Below are positions 15,322 to 22,708 of a DNA stretch of 33,271 nt, in pieces. Every line of letters starts with the position of its first letter. Within the stretch, counting starts at the first letter, position 1. Source of the stretch: Acidimicrobiia bacterium (GTDB lineage: Bacteria > Actinomycetota > Acidimicrobiia > Acidimicrobiales > Bin134). The DNA is taken from the NCBI GenBank assembly GCA_022821105.1, contig JAJEEH010000177.1:1-33271 (forward strand). The letters run 5' to 3'. The notes beneath the pieces are model-generated. The model did not search any database, was not told the DNA's origin, and saw nothing but the letters and a program-made list of their open reading frames with translations. The translations under genes were made by a program, and so were the position numbers.

Positions 15322-15374
15322 GGCCCCATCATGGCCCGCGTCGGAGAGGGATCAGGAACCGTGATTGAGGTCCA

Positions 15375-15791
15375 TTAGCTCGGTTCCCAGAAGACCATGG
15401 CGTGGGTGTCGTCGTAGGTGCGGGCGTAGGCCGCCACGGGCATGCCGATCTCTACGACTTCGGGGTCGATGCCGGTGAGGCCGCCGAACATTCTCACTCC
15501 CTCGGGAAGATCGATCATGGCAAGGACATAGGGCAGCTCGGCAAAGGAGGGAACTCCGTACTGGCGCACCACGGTGTAGGTGTAGACGGTGCCGGTGCCG
15601 GCGGCCTCCATCCACTCGGGCTCTGCGCCGCAGGCGGTGCATATTGATCGGGGATAGTGCTGGCGATGGCCGCACTCCGGGCACTGCTGGATGAGCAATC
15701 GGCCCTCAGCCGCGGCAGCGAAGAACTCTCCGTACTCGCCCTCGCCAGCGGGGACCGGTCCCTGCCATTCAAGATCGCGCACAACCCTCAT
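15375..15791 (-). CDS. DUF35 OB-fold/zinc-ribbon protein, partner of thiolase
   Basis: A 138-residue protein. After an N-terminal helix comes a rubredoxin-like zinc ribbon with Cys37, Cys40, Cys51 and Cys54 (CPECGH...CTAC), then an OB-fold domain (about 61-138; GTVYTYTVV, PYVLAMIDL, GMPVAAY). Proteins of this type form complexes with thiolase-fold partners; in steroid side-chain degradation the DUF35 domain of ChsH2 is needed for the aldolase activity of Ltp2. Here the DUF35 domain is a separate gene without the MaoC hydratase part. Its ATG overlaps the thiolase stop by 4 bp (ATGA), a strong sign that the two products work as one enzyme. Confidence 0.93.
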   Translation of the reverse strand: MRVVRDLEWQGPVPAGEGEYGEFFAAAAEGRLLIQQCPECGHRQHYPRSICTACGAEPEWMEAAGTGTVYTYTVVRQYGVPSFAELPYVLAMIDLPEGVRMFGGLTGIDPEVVEIGMPVAAYARTYDDTHAMVFWEPS

Positions 15792-16966
15792 GACGGCCGG
15801 TCCTTGCCCAAGATCACGGTGGCGATGGCCGACAGCCAGCCGCCCGAGCCGCAGGCCAGGGCCAACTCCGCGTCGGGCACCTGGGCCTCGCCGGCGTCGC
15901 CCCGGAGCTGGCGAACCGCTTCGATCAGCAAGAAGATGCCCCGCATCCCGGGATGGTTGGACGACAGGCCCCCGCCGTCGGTGTTGGTGGGCATAGACCC
16001 GCCCCGGCGCAGGTGGCCCTCCTCCACATAGGCACCGCCCTCTCCCTTGCCGCAGAAGCCCAAGCCCTCCAGCATCAGCATCACGGTGATGGTGAAGCTG
16101 TCGTAGAGCTGGGCAGTGTCGATATCAGCCGGTGTCACCCCCGCTTGGGCAAACGCCGCCGGTCCGCACACCGCGGCGCCCATCTCGGTGAAGTCGGGCA
16201 TCTGGTGGATGTTCCAGTGGGTCTGGGTACCTGCCGCCCCCAGCACGTAGATCGGGGGCTGGCGCAGGTCGCGGGCGATCTCCTCAGTGGTCATCACCAG
16301 GGCACCACCCCCATCGGTGATCACGCAGCAATCAAGCTTGTGCAGCGGATCGGCGATCATGCGGCTGTTCAACACGTCGTCCACGGTGATGGGGTCGCGG
16401 TAGCGGGCATCAGGGTTGAGGCCGGCGAACTCCCGAACCCCCACCGCGATCTCGGCCAATTGCTCCGAGGTGGTGCCGAACTCGTGCATGTGGCGGCGGG
16501 CCGCCAGGGCATAGGCCCCCACCAAGGGCAGGCCGTAGGGGGTGGCCATTTGCATGGCCCCGGTCACGGGCTGGGCGTCGCGCTGAAACCCGCCGGTTCC
16601 CAGCACCCTTCCCATTCGGGTGAGCTGATCAGAGCCGTAGGTGATCAGCACGGTGTCGCACAGCCCCTCCCGGATAGCGGCTGCGGCGTGCTGCACGTGG
16701 AACTCGAATGACGAGCCCCCCACCATGGTCCCGTCTATGTAGCGGTGGTTCACCCCCAGGTACTCGGCCATGGACACGGCGTCGTCGCCCGCTGCCGGCC
16801 CGCCGCCGCTGGTGCTCACATATCCGTCGATGGCCGACTTGGCGATGCCGCAGTCGGCAATGGCACGGCGGGCGGCCAGGGCATGGTGCTGCACCGAGTT
16901 CAGGTGCGGCACCACCGGATAGTCGCTAAGGCCAATGCCGCAGATGACGGGGTGTCGGGAGGGCAC
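15788..16966 (-). CDS. Thiolase-superfamily protein (lipid-transfer/SCP-x type, Ltp-like)
   Basis: A 392-residue thiolase-fold protein starting at GTG 16966. The position of the usual nucleophilic cysteine reads GGSSFEFH (83-90), so Ser replaces Cys. The late motifs LYDSFT (Tyr288) and NHPGMRG (His338) and CGSGGW near the end are present. Loss of the Cys and the tyrosine in YDSFT are typical of SCP-x/Ltp-type proteins that catalyse retro-aldol C-C cleavage rather than thiolysis. With the coupled DUF35 gene this suggests an Ltp2-ChsH2-like aldolase cleaving a beta-hydroxyacyl-CoA side chain. It follows the two family III CoA-transferases by 9 bp. An alternative is a condensing thiolase of unknown specificity. 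Confidence 0.9.
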   Translation of the reverse strand: MPSRHPVICGIGLSDYPVVPHLNSVQHHALAARRAIADCGIAKSAIDGYVSTSGGGPAAGDDAVSMAEYLGVNHRYIDGTMVGGSSFEFHVQHAAAAIREGLCDTVLITYGSDQLTRMGRVLGTGGFQRDAQPVTGAMQMATPYGLPLVGAYALAARRHMHEFGTTSEQLAEIAVGVREFAGLNPDARYRDPITVDDVLNSRMIADPLHKLDCCVITDGGGALVMTTEEIARDLRQPPIYVLGAAGTQTHWNIHQMPDFTEMGAAVCGPAAFAQAGVTPADIDTAQLYDSFTITVMLMLEGLGFCGKGEGGAYVEEGHLRRGGSMPTNTDGGGLSSNHPGMRGIFLLIEAVRQLRGDAGEAQVPDAELALACGSGGWLSAIATVILGKDRPS

Positions 16967-16975
16967 TGGGGCAGC

Positions 16976-18208
16976 CTAGGCGAGCAGGTGGTTGTGCTCG
17001 CCTATGTGGGGGGCGCGGTGGCGGATGCGGTAGGGGGATTTGGGGGCAAGGTACGGCGCTCCCAGATAGGTGAAGCTCCGGCCCAGGTCCTCGTGCTCCA
17101 CTTCGACGGGGAAGCCTCGCTCTTGGAAGTGGGGGTCGGCCAGCACTTCTTCGGGCGAGTAGATGATGCCCACCGCCAAGCCCCGCTCTTGGGCGCCGAT
17201 GAAGAACTCGTAGGCGGTGATGTTCTCGGAGATGAACCGGACTGCCTCTCGGGCGGCACCAAACATGGCGGTCACCTCGGGATCCTGGCCTACCTGCGAA
17301 AGATGCAGATCTTCTTCGAGTTGGGCGCCCATCTCCAAGAAGAAGAACTCTTCAAAGTCGTTCTTCAAACCCAGGCTCTCCATCCACTCCACCACCACGG
17401 CAAAGTCCCGGGCCGAGCGAGGCGGAAAACCGGTGTTCACGTCGATGCCGTCCGCCGACAGTGCCCGGGTGAACGTGGTGGGCTCGATGGCCGCGTGCCG
17501 CCCGGTCTGGCGCTGCACCTCGTCGCCGGCCACCAACCACTGCACCGAGCCGAACTCGGTAGTCACGTTGGCGGCTGCGTGCATGTTGACGTCCACGAAC
17601 TGTCCTTGGCCGGTGTTGTCTCGGGCCAACAGCGCGGTCTGGGCGGAGAGCACCGCGAACACCGAACCGGTCTGGTACCCCTGATTTCCGCCGCCTCGCT
17701 GGGGCGGAATGGCGTGGTCGTCGTAACCGCAGCTCCACACCGGCCCGCCCGCGGCCAGCACGGTCAGGTCGATGCTCTCCTCTTGTGACCGCGGTCCGCT
17801 GCGGCCAAACGGGGTGAGCGATACCCAAATCAACTCCGGATGGTCGGCCCGCAAGGTGTCGTGGTCGATGCCCAGATCGGCCAGTCGACCAGGAGGCTCC
17901 GACTCCAGCACCACGTCGGCGGTGGCAACCAGCGATCGGAACCGGTCTCGAGCATCTTCATCTGCAAGATCCAGGGTCACGCCCAGCTTGGAGGCGTTGT
18001 AGTGCCACCACCACAGGCTGCGCTCGGGATCGGGCTCGTCGTTTAGAAACGGCTCAAATCCCCGGGTGTGGTGCCCATCGGGAGGCTCAACCACTATCAC
18101 CTCGGCCCCCATACCGGCCAGCATCAGGCCGGCATACGCCGACGCTTCACCGGCCATCTCCACCACTCGGATTCCAGCCAGAGCGCCGGGCAGATCGTTC
18201 CCCGTCAT
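16976..18208 (-). CDS. Family III CoA-transferase-like protein lacking the catalytic Asp
   Basis: A 410-residue CaiB/BaiF-type protein. The N-terminal Rossmann part (GIRVVEMAGEASAYAGLMLAG... MGAEVIVVEPP) and the C-terminal part with ARDNTGQGQFVDV are clear. Where family III transferases carry the Asp that forms the acyl anhydride, this protein reads NQGYQTG (175-181), with no acidic residue at the aligned place. By contrast its upstream neighbour has Asp177. It may therefore be a non-catalytic subunit of a heteromeric transferase, as known for adjacent family III pairs such as BbsE/BbsF. ATG 18208 overlaps the upstream stop by one base (TGATG). A self-standing enzyme using another residue is the alternative. 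Confidence 0.88.
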   Translation of the reverse strand: MTGNDLPGALAGIRVVEMAGEASAYAGLMLAGMGAEVIVVEPPDGHHTRGFEPFLNDEPDPERSLWWWHYNASKLGVTLDLADEDARDRFRSLVATADVVLESEPPGRLADLGIDHDTLRADHPELIWVSLTPFGRSGPRSQEESIDLTVLAAGGPVWSCGYDDHAIPPQRGGGNQGYQTGSVFAVLSAQTALLARDNTGQGQFVDVNMHAAANVTTEFGSVQWLVAGDEVQRQTGRHAAIEPTTFTRALSADGIDVNTGFPPRSARDFAVVVEWMESLGLKNDFEEFFFLEMGAQLEEDLHLSQVGQDPEVTAMFGAAREAVRFISENITAYEFFIGAQERGLAVGIIYSPEEVLADPHFQERGFPVEVEHEDLGRSFTYLGAPYLAPKSPYRIRHRAPHIGEHNHLLA

Positions 18209-19437
18209 CAGATCACCCCCTCCGCGGCCAGGTCGGCTAACTCGGCGTCCGAATGACCGAGCAGGCCCCCGAGAATCTGGCGGTTGTGCTGCCCCAATAG
18301 GGGACCTCCTCGCTCCAGCACCCAGTCGGTCTCGGAGAAGTGGGCAGGAATGCCGTCGACCCGGACCCGGCCCATCTCGCCGTGGGTGACGATGGGCCAC
18401 AAGCCCCAGGCCTCGGTGTTGGGGTCGTTGTCGATTCGGTCCTCCGGCTTGGCTACTCCGGCAGCGGGCACGCCGACGGCTTGCAGTTCGGAGGCGGCCT
18501 TGAACCGATCCCGACCCGAACTCCAGGCCCGCACGGCATCGTCCAACTCGTCCTCGTAGGCCAGGCGCCCGGCCAGGTCGTCGAACCGCTGGTCGTTGAT
18601 GCCCATAAGCCGGGCGATGGCCTGCCAATCGCGGTCGTCCCGGGCGGCCAGGGCCAGCCAGGCGTCGTGCCCGTCGGCCTCATAGATGCCGTGGGGGGCC
18701 ATGGCCGGGAACTGGCTGCGGTTGGAGTAGGGCATGCCGTCGCGCCGCAACGGCCGTTCGTTCACGGTGTAGTCCAATGCCACCGGGCCGAGCATGGTGG
18801 CCCCGGCATCGGTACACGACATGTCGATCCACTGGCCCTCGCCGGTGCGGCTGCGGTGGATGAGCCCGGCCATGATGGCCATGGCCATGAAGTTCCCCCC
18901 GTGGTGGTCCATGTAGGAATACCCCCACCCGGCCGAGGGCATGTCGGGGAGCCCGGAGGTGAACGTGAGCCCACAGCAGGCCTGCACGATCGGGCCCCAC
19001 GTCTTGTACTTGCGATAGGGACCGATGTGGCCGAACCCGCAGTTGGACACGTACAAGATGTCGGGCTTGATCTCTTTCAATCGGTCGTATCCGAAACCCA
19101 GGCGCTCCAACACCCCGGCGGCGAAGTTCTCGGTGACGGCGTCGCTCACCGAGATGATCTCGGCCAGCAGCTCTTTGCCCCGCTCGGTGCGGAGGTTGAG
19201 CGTGACTCCCAGTTTCTCCACGTTGTGGTTGTTGAAGCAGCCGCCGAACTCATGGCCTCGGCGGTCGTCCACGAACGGGGACGTTCCCCGGAGCACATCC
19301 CATTTGCCCAGGCGCACTGGATCTTCGATGCGGATGATCTCGGCCCCGAAGGCGGCCATCCACCGGGTGGCCCCTGCTCCGGCCAGCTGTCCGGTGAAGT
19401 CGCAGATGCGAATGTGGGACAAAGCCTCAGATTTCAC
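18208..19437 (-). CDS. Family III CoA-transferase
   Basis: A 409-residue CaiB/BaiF-type CoA-transferase starting at GTG 19437. It has the N-terminal pattern IRICDFTGQLAGAGATRW and FGAEIIRIEDP, the mid-region GFGHIGPY, and Asp177 in YSYMDHHGG at the place of the catalytic Asp. TGEGQWIDMS follows 21 residues later. It should transfer CoA from one carboxylic acid to another in the cytosol; substrates cannot be read from the sequence. First gene of the long minus-strand run and coupled by a one-base overlap to a second family III member without the Asp. TAAGGT 6 nt before the GTG suggests a leaderless transcript. It lacks the His/Glu set of the racemase at 6604-7743. Confidence 0.91.
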   Translation of the reverse strand: MKSEALSHIRICDFTGQLAGAGATRWMAAFGAEIIRIEDPVRLGKWDVLRGTSPFVDDRRGHEFGGCFNNHNVEKLGVTLNLRTERGKELLAEIISVSDAVTENFAAGVLERLGFGYDRLKEIKPDILYVSNCGFGHIGPYRKYKTWGPIVQACCGLTFTSGLPDMPSAGWGYSYMDHHGGNFMAMAIMAGLIHRSRTGEGQWIDMSCTDAGATMLGPVALDYTVNERPLRRDGMPYSNRSQFPAMAPHGIYEADGHDAWLALAARDDRDWQAIARLMGINDQRFDDLAGRLAYEDELDDAVRAWSSGRDRFKAASELQAVGVPAAGVAKPEDRIDNDPNTEAWGLWPIVTHGEMGRVRVDGIPAHFSETDWVLERGGPLLGQHNRQILGGLLGHSDAELADLAAEGVI

Positions 19438-19443
19438 GGCCCG

Positions 19444-19449
19444 ACCTTA
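19444..19449 (-). promoter_or_regulatory. Putative -10 (TAAGGT) for the CoA-transferase operon, leaderless
   Basis: On the minus strand TAAGGT is followed by 6 nt and GTG 19437. It faces away from the TAGGCT element of the divergent 2-hydroxyacid dehydrogenase; the 85-bp gap shows no other clear repeat. Confidence 0.45.
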
Positions 19450-19509
19450 TGCGGTTGCACCCAGCCGAATCCGAGCCGGGAATCGCTGACGGCCCCGCCC
19501 GCCGTTCCC

Positions 19510-19515
19510 TAGGCT
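19510..19515 (+). promoter_or_regulatory. Putative -10 (TAGGCT) for the 2-hydroxyacid dehydrogenase, leaderless
   Basis: TAGGCT fits TAnnnT and is followed by 7 nt and GTG 19523. No ribosome binding site is visible, in keeping with a leaderless message. Confidence 0.45.
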
Positions 19516-19522
19516 CCTCCCC

Positions 19523-20449
19523 GTGCGAGTTCTACACCACATGGAAGACGGGCGGCTCGACCCGATCATCGCCCGATTCGAAACCGTGGAGTTCGTGTGC
19601 GTGCCTCGCCAGGGCGACATCCCCGAAGGGGCGTCCGGCGACGTGTTGCTGACCATCCCCCGGGGCTATCCCAACTTGGCCGAGCTGCTGGACCGGGGCG
19701 TGGAGTGGGTACACGTGACCAGCACCGGGATCGACGGGTTCCCGCTCGAGCTGTTGGGCGACCGGGTGATGACTTGTTCACGGGGGGCTTCGGCTATCGG
19801 TATCTCCGAGTGGTGCCTGGCCATGATGCTGGCCTTCGAGAAGGACCTGCCCAACGTATGGCTCCAGAGCCCACCCGAGCGGTGGTTCACCGCCGACCTG
19901 GGGGCGCTCTACGGCAAAACCCTGGGACTCATCGGGCTGGGCGGCATCGGCACCGCGGTGGCCCGCCGGGCGCTGGCTTTCGTTATGTCGGTACTGGCTT
20001 TGCGACGCACCGCGGCGCCTTCGCCCTTGTCCGGGGTGGAAATCGCCGGGTCGTTGGACGAGCTGCTGGAGCGCTCCGACCACATCGTGGTGGCTGCGCC
20101 AGCCACTGCCGCCACCCATCACCTCTTGGATGCCGACGCCCTGGCCAAAGCCAAGCCGGGCGCGCACATCATCAACATCGCCCGAGGCGACCTCATCGAC
20201 CAAGACGCCCTGCGAGCCTCTCTCGACCGCGGGCATATCGCCCGAGCCTCGCTCGACACGGTGGAGCCCGAGCCCCTGCCCGAGGGCCACTGGCTATACG
20301 AGCACCCCCAGGTCCGGCTCAGCGCCCATGTGTCCTGGTGCATGCCTGAATCCTGGGACTTCCTCATGGCCCCCTTCGCCGACAATCTCCAGCGCCGCCT
20401 CGATGGCCAACCCCTAGCGGGAATCGTCAACCCCGACGAGGAGTACTAG
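19523..20449 (+). CDS. D-isomer specific 2-hydroxyacid dehydrogenase, probably NADP(H)-using
   Basis: A 308-residue oxidoreductase of the D-2-hydroxyacid dehydrogenase family. The nucleotide loop is GLGGIG (138-143). Candidates for the catalytic triad are Arg221 (NIARGD), Glu250 (VEPEPLP) and His269 (SAHVS). At the end of the second Rossmann strand the usual acidic residue is replaced by Arg-Arg (LALRRT, 161-162), which favours NADP(H), as in glyoxylate/hydroxypyruvate reductases. It reduces 2-keto acids or oxidises 2-hydroxyacids; the natural substrate is unknown. The gene stands alone on the plus strand, divergent from the CoA-transferases. Its TAG stop overlaps the stop of the convergent ligase gene in a single CTAG (20446-20449). 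Confidence 0.91.
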   Translation: MRVLHHMEDGRLDPIIARFETVEFVCVPRQGDIPEGASGDVLLTIPRGYPNLAELLDRGVEWVHVTSTGIDGFPLELLGDRVMTCSRGASAIGISEWCLAMMLAFEKDLPNVWLQSPPERWFTADLGALYGKTLGLIGLGGIGTAVARRALAFVMSVLALRRTAAPSPLSGVEIAGSLDELLERSDHIVVAAPATAATHHLLDADALAKAKPGAHIINIARGDLIDQDALRASLDRGHIARASLDTVEPEPLPEGHWLYEHPQVRLSAHVSWCMPESWDFLMAPFADNLQRRLDGQPLAGIVNPDEEY

Positions 20450-21927
20450 CCGTCGGTTGACAACACTGCCGCCACCACCTCGCGGCGGCGGACTTGGCCG
20501 GTGGCCGGGGTGCGGGGGATGGCATCCATGGCTTCGATCCGGCGGGGGTGTTTGAACCGGGCTAAGCGATCGCTCAAATGGGCTTGCACTGCATCGGGAG
20601 TTGGAAGGGCAACGCCCGGTGTGAGCACGAACACGGCGCACACCACTTCGCCCCAGCGGTCGTCGGGAATGCCCACAACCGCCACTTCGGCAGCACCGGG
20701 GAAATCAGCCAGATGGCCCTCGACCTCAGCGGGCGACACTGTCTCGCCACCGGTGCGAATCACGTCTTTGACCCGCCCGACGATGGAGTAGAAGCCGTCG
20801 TCGTCCACCTCAGCTAGATCGCCGGTGCGGAACCAGCCGTCTTCGGTGAATGCCTCAGCGGTGGCGTCGGGATTGTCGAAATAGCCGTCGAACATGAACG
20901 GGGAACGGGTCTGCAACTCGCCGCGGTCGAGGCGCACTTCGGCGCCGGTGTGGGCCTGACCGCAGCTTCCCGGCCGGGACTCCATGTCGGCGTCGTCCAG
21001 CATCGTGACCGAGCCCGCCTCAGTGGACCCGTAGAAGACCCTTCGATGCGCGTTGGGGAATGCGGCCTTCAAGTCGGCCAGCAGCTCGGGCGGGGTGGCC
21101 GAGGTTCCCGATGTGGCGAAACGCAGCGAGGCCAAATCACCATGGCGACCGGCTTCCAGCACTCGGCGCCACACCGCCGGGATGCAGTTCATGTAGGCGG
21201 CTTGGTGGGTGTGCACAGCATCGATGAGGACATCGGCGTCGGCCCGATCGGTGAACACCACCAGTCCCCGGGCCTGCCAGGCCTGAAGGGCGATGGTCCA
21301 CGCCCCCATGTGGAACATCGGGAAGATGCACACCGTGGCACCTCTCGGTTCCAGCAGTGCCGGAGTGCGGGTGCGGAGCCAATTGCACCGGTGCGACAGC
21401 ACCACGCCTTTGGACTTTCCGGTACTGCCGCTGGTGAAGAACACCACGTGGGGATCGCTCTCCCCCACTCCCGATGGCGTTGGCGCGGCATCCGATGCCG
21501 ACTGGGCCTCAGTCACGAGATCGATCCCCGGACCGGTGCCTCCCAACCGCACCAGAGGCACCCCCACCTCGTCAGCAACTGCCTTCCCGGCCTCGGCATG
21601 TTCAGAATCGACCACCAACAGCCGGGGTCGGGCCAGGCCCACCATTTCGGCGGCCTCCTCGGGCGACAGCCGGGCGTTGGCCGGGGCGAACACCGCCCCT
21701 GCCCGGGCCAGAGCTACAAACAGGGACACCGACGCCAGGTTGTTGTCGCTCCAGGTGACCACCCGGTCGCCCCGACTCACCCCGAGTCCAGCCAGCACAT
21801 GTCCCATCTGATTGGCCTGCCAGCCCAACTCCCCGTAGGTGAGCACTTGCCCGTCCAGCGCCGCTGCCGGGCGATGCGGCACGGTCGCAGCCGCATTGTC
21901 GAACACCGAGCCGATCACCAACTCCAT
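20446..21927 (-). CDS. AMP-dependent acyl-CoA synthetase with Lys-to-Gln change in motif A10
   Basis: A 493-residue ANL-superfamily ligase. The phosphate loop is FFTSGSTGKSKG (163-174), the A5 motif YGSTEAG (299-305), GWFRTGD ends in Asp370, and the hinge region has Arg385 (VGRVKD). The C-terminal motif A10, normally PRTxxGKV, reads PRTPATGQV with Gln478 (codon CAA) in place of the lysine that positions the carboxylate and AMP. FadD-type enzymes activate fatty or ring acids with ATP and CoA; loss of this lysine usually cripples adenylation while leaving thioesterification. ATG 21927 matches the family start and has TAGTGT 8 nt upstream. It is a single gene, divergent from a methyltransferase and convergent with the 2-hydroxyacid dehydrogenase. 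Confidence 0.92.
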   Translation of the reverse strand: MELVIGSVFDNAAATVPHRPAAALDGQVLTYGELGWQANQMGHVLAGLGVSRGDRVVTWSDNNLASVSLFVALARAGAVFAPANARLSPEEAAEMVGLARPRLLVVDSEHAEAGKAVADEVGVPLVRLGGTGPGIDLVTEAQSASDAAPTPSGVGESDPHVVFFTSGSTGKSKGVVLSHRCNWLRTRTPALLEPRGATVCIFPMFHMGAWTIALQAWQARGLVVFTDRADADVLIDAVHTHQAAYMNCIPAVWRRVLEAGRHGDLASLRFATSGTSATPPELLADLKAAFPNAHRRVFYGSTEAGSVTMLDDADMESRPGSCGQAHTGAEVRLDRGELQTRSPFMFDGYFDNPDATAEAFTEDGWFRTGDLAEVDDDGFYSIVGRVKDVIRTGGETVSPAEVEGHLADFPGAAEVAVVGIPDDRWGEVVCAVFVLTPGVALPTPDAVQAHLSDRLARFKHPRRIEAMDAIPRTPATGQVRRREVVAAVLSTDG

Positions 21928-21935
21928 CGCCGGGC

Positions 21936-21941
21936 ACACTA
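21936..21941 (-). promoter_or_regulatory. Putative -10 (TAGTGT) for the acyl-CoA ligase, leaderless
   Basis: On the minus strand TAGTGT is followed by 8 nt and ATG 21927. It overlaps the first copy of a 12-base repeat (CACTACCGnGAG at 21937-21948; second copy 21972-21983). Confidence 0.4.
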
Positions 21942-21948
21942 CCGGGAG
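21937..21948 (+). repeat. Direct repeat CACTACCGnGAG, copy 1
   Basis: This 12-base sequence recurs at 21972-21983 with a single mismatch, 35 bp away, inside the 61-bp gap between divergent genes. Each copy overlaps one of the two putative -10 elements, so a common operator is conceivable. Confidence 0.4.
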
Positions 21949-21971
21949 ATGGGGGCACCGACCGTGGTGGT

Positions 21972-21983
21972 CACTACCGTGAG
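21972..21983 (+). repeat. Direct repeat CACTACCGnGAG, copy 2
   Basis: The second copy of the repeat contains TACCGT, the putative -10 of the methyltransferase gene starting at 21989. Confidence 0.4.
21975..21980 (+). promoter_or_regulatory. Putative -10 (TACCGT) for the methyltransferase at 21989
   Basis: TACCGT is followed by GAGGGGCA (8 nt) and ATG 21989. The GAGGGG could also act as a ribosome binding site if transcription starts further upstream, so a leaderless message is possible rather than certain. Confidence 0.4.
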
Positions 21984-21988
21984 GGGCA

Positions 21989-22666
21989 ATGACGGAGCAA
22001 ACAGGGCCGCGATCTAGGGACACAGAGCTTGCGCTCGAAAAGGCCTACGCAGCCAAGGGCCCGGAGGCCAATCGCGAGCTCTATGCATCCTGGGCTAAGA
22101 CGTACGAGTCGGGCTTTATCGTGGACAGTGGATACGTCTACCACCAAGAGGTGGTCAAGGCTTTCTGCGAAGGTTTCTCTGACTCGAGCCAGCCTGTGCT
22201 GGATGTGGGATGTGGAACCGGAGTCGTCGGGGGCGAGTTGGCCAAGCTGGGCGTGTCCGTTATCGACGGCGTCGACATCTCGCCGGAAATGCTGGCCGAA
22301 GCCGCGGCGAAGACGTGCAACGGCCGCCCGGTGTACCGGCAACTCATTGAAGCCGACCTCACCGGTCAGACCGAATTGGCCGTTGGCGCCTACGCCGGCA
22401 TCGTGAGCTCAGGAGCGTTTACCCATGGGATCTTCGGTCCGGAGACGATCTTGAAACTGATCCGGGCGGCCAGCCCCGGTGCTCGCTTCGCGCTCGGGAT
22501 CAACTCTGCCCATTTCGAGGAGTTCGGATTCGCCGACTGGCTGGGACAGCACCAGTCGGACGGACACATCTCAGAATTGCACTTCGAGTTGCGGCCAATC
22601 TATGGCGACGCCGACGAAGCAGATCCCAATCAGTGGTCCCGCATCGCCGTCTTCTCGGCCTCGTGA
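21989..22666 (+). CDS. Class I SAM-dependent methyltransferase
   Basis: A 225-residue protein. The N-terminal YASWAKTYE segment (32-40) and motif I LDVGCGTG (71-78), followed by Asp96 in GVDISPEML, identify a class I methyltransferase with a seven-strand fold. It resembles the METTL27 (WBSCR27)-like group. The acceptor substrate is unknown. It is the first gene of a plus-strand trio (methyltransferase, P450, methyltransferase), with 42 bp to the P450, and it is divergent from the acyl-CoA ligase. Codon use looks slightly less GC-rich than that of neighbours, but I have not counted it. Confidence 0.88.
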   Translation: MTEQTGPRSRDTELALEKAYAAKGPEANRELYASWAKTYESGFIVDSGYVYHQEVVKAFCEGFSDSSQPVLDVGCGTGVVGGELAKLGVSVIDGVDISPEMLAEAAAKTCNGRPVYRQLIEADLTGQTELAVGAYAGIVSSGAFTHGIFGPETILKLIRAASPGARFALGINSAHFEEFGFADWLGQHQSDGHISELHFELRPIYGDADEADPNQWSRIAVFSAS

Positions 22667-22708
22667 GCGAAGCCACAAGGGTTGGCAAGACGTGGCACCA
22701 TTAGATCT

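Noticed and set aside
16745-17788. A plus-strand open frame of about 350 codons opposite the thiolase and CoA-transferase genes
   Set aside because: It spans the junction of two well-supported minus-strand genes and shows no recognisable domain.
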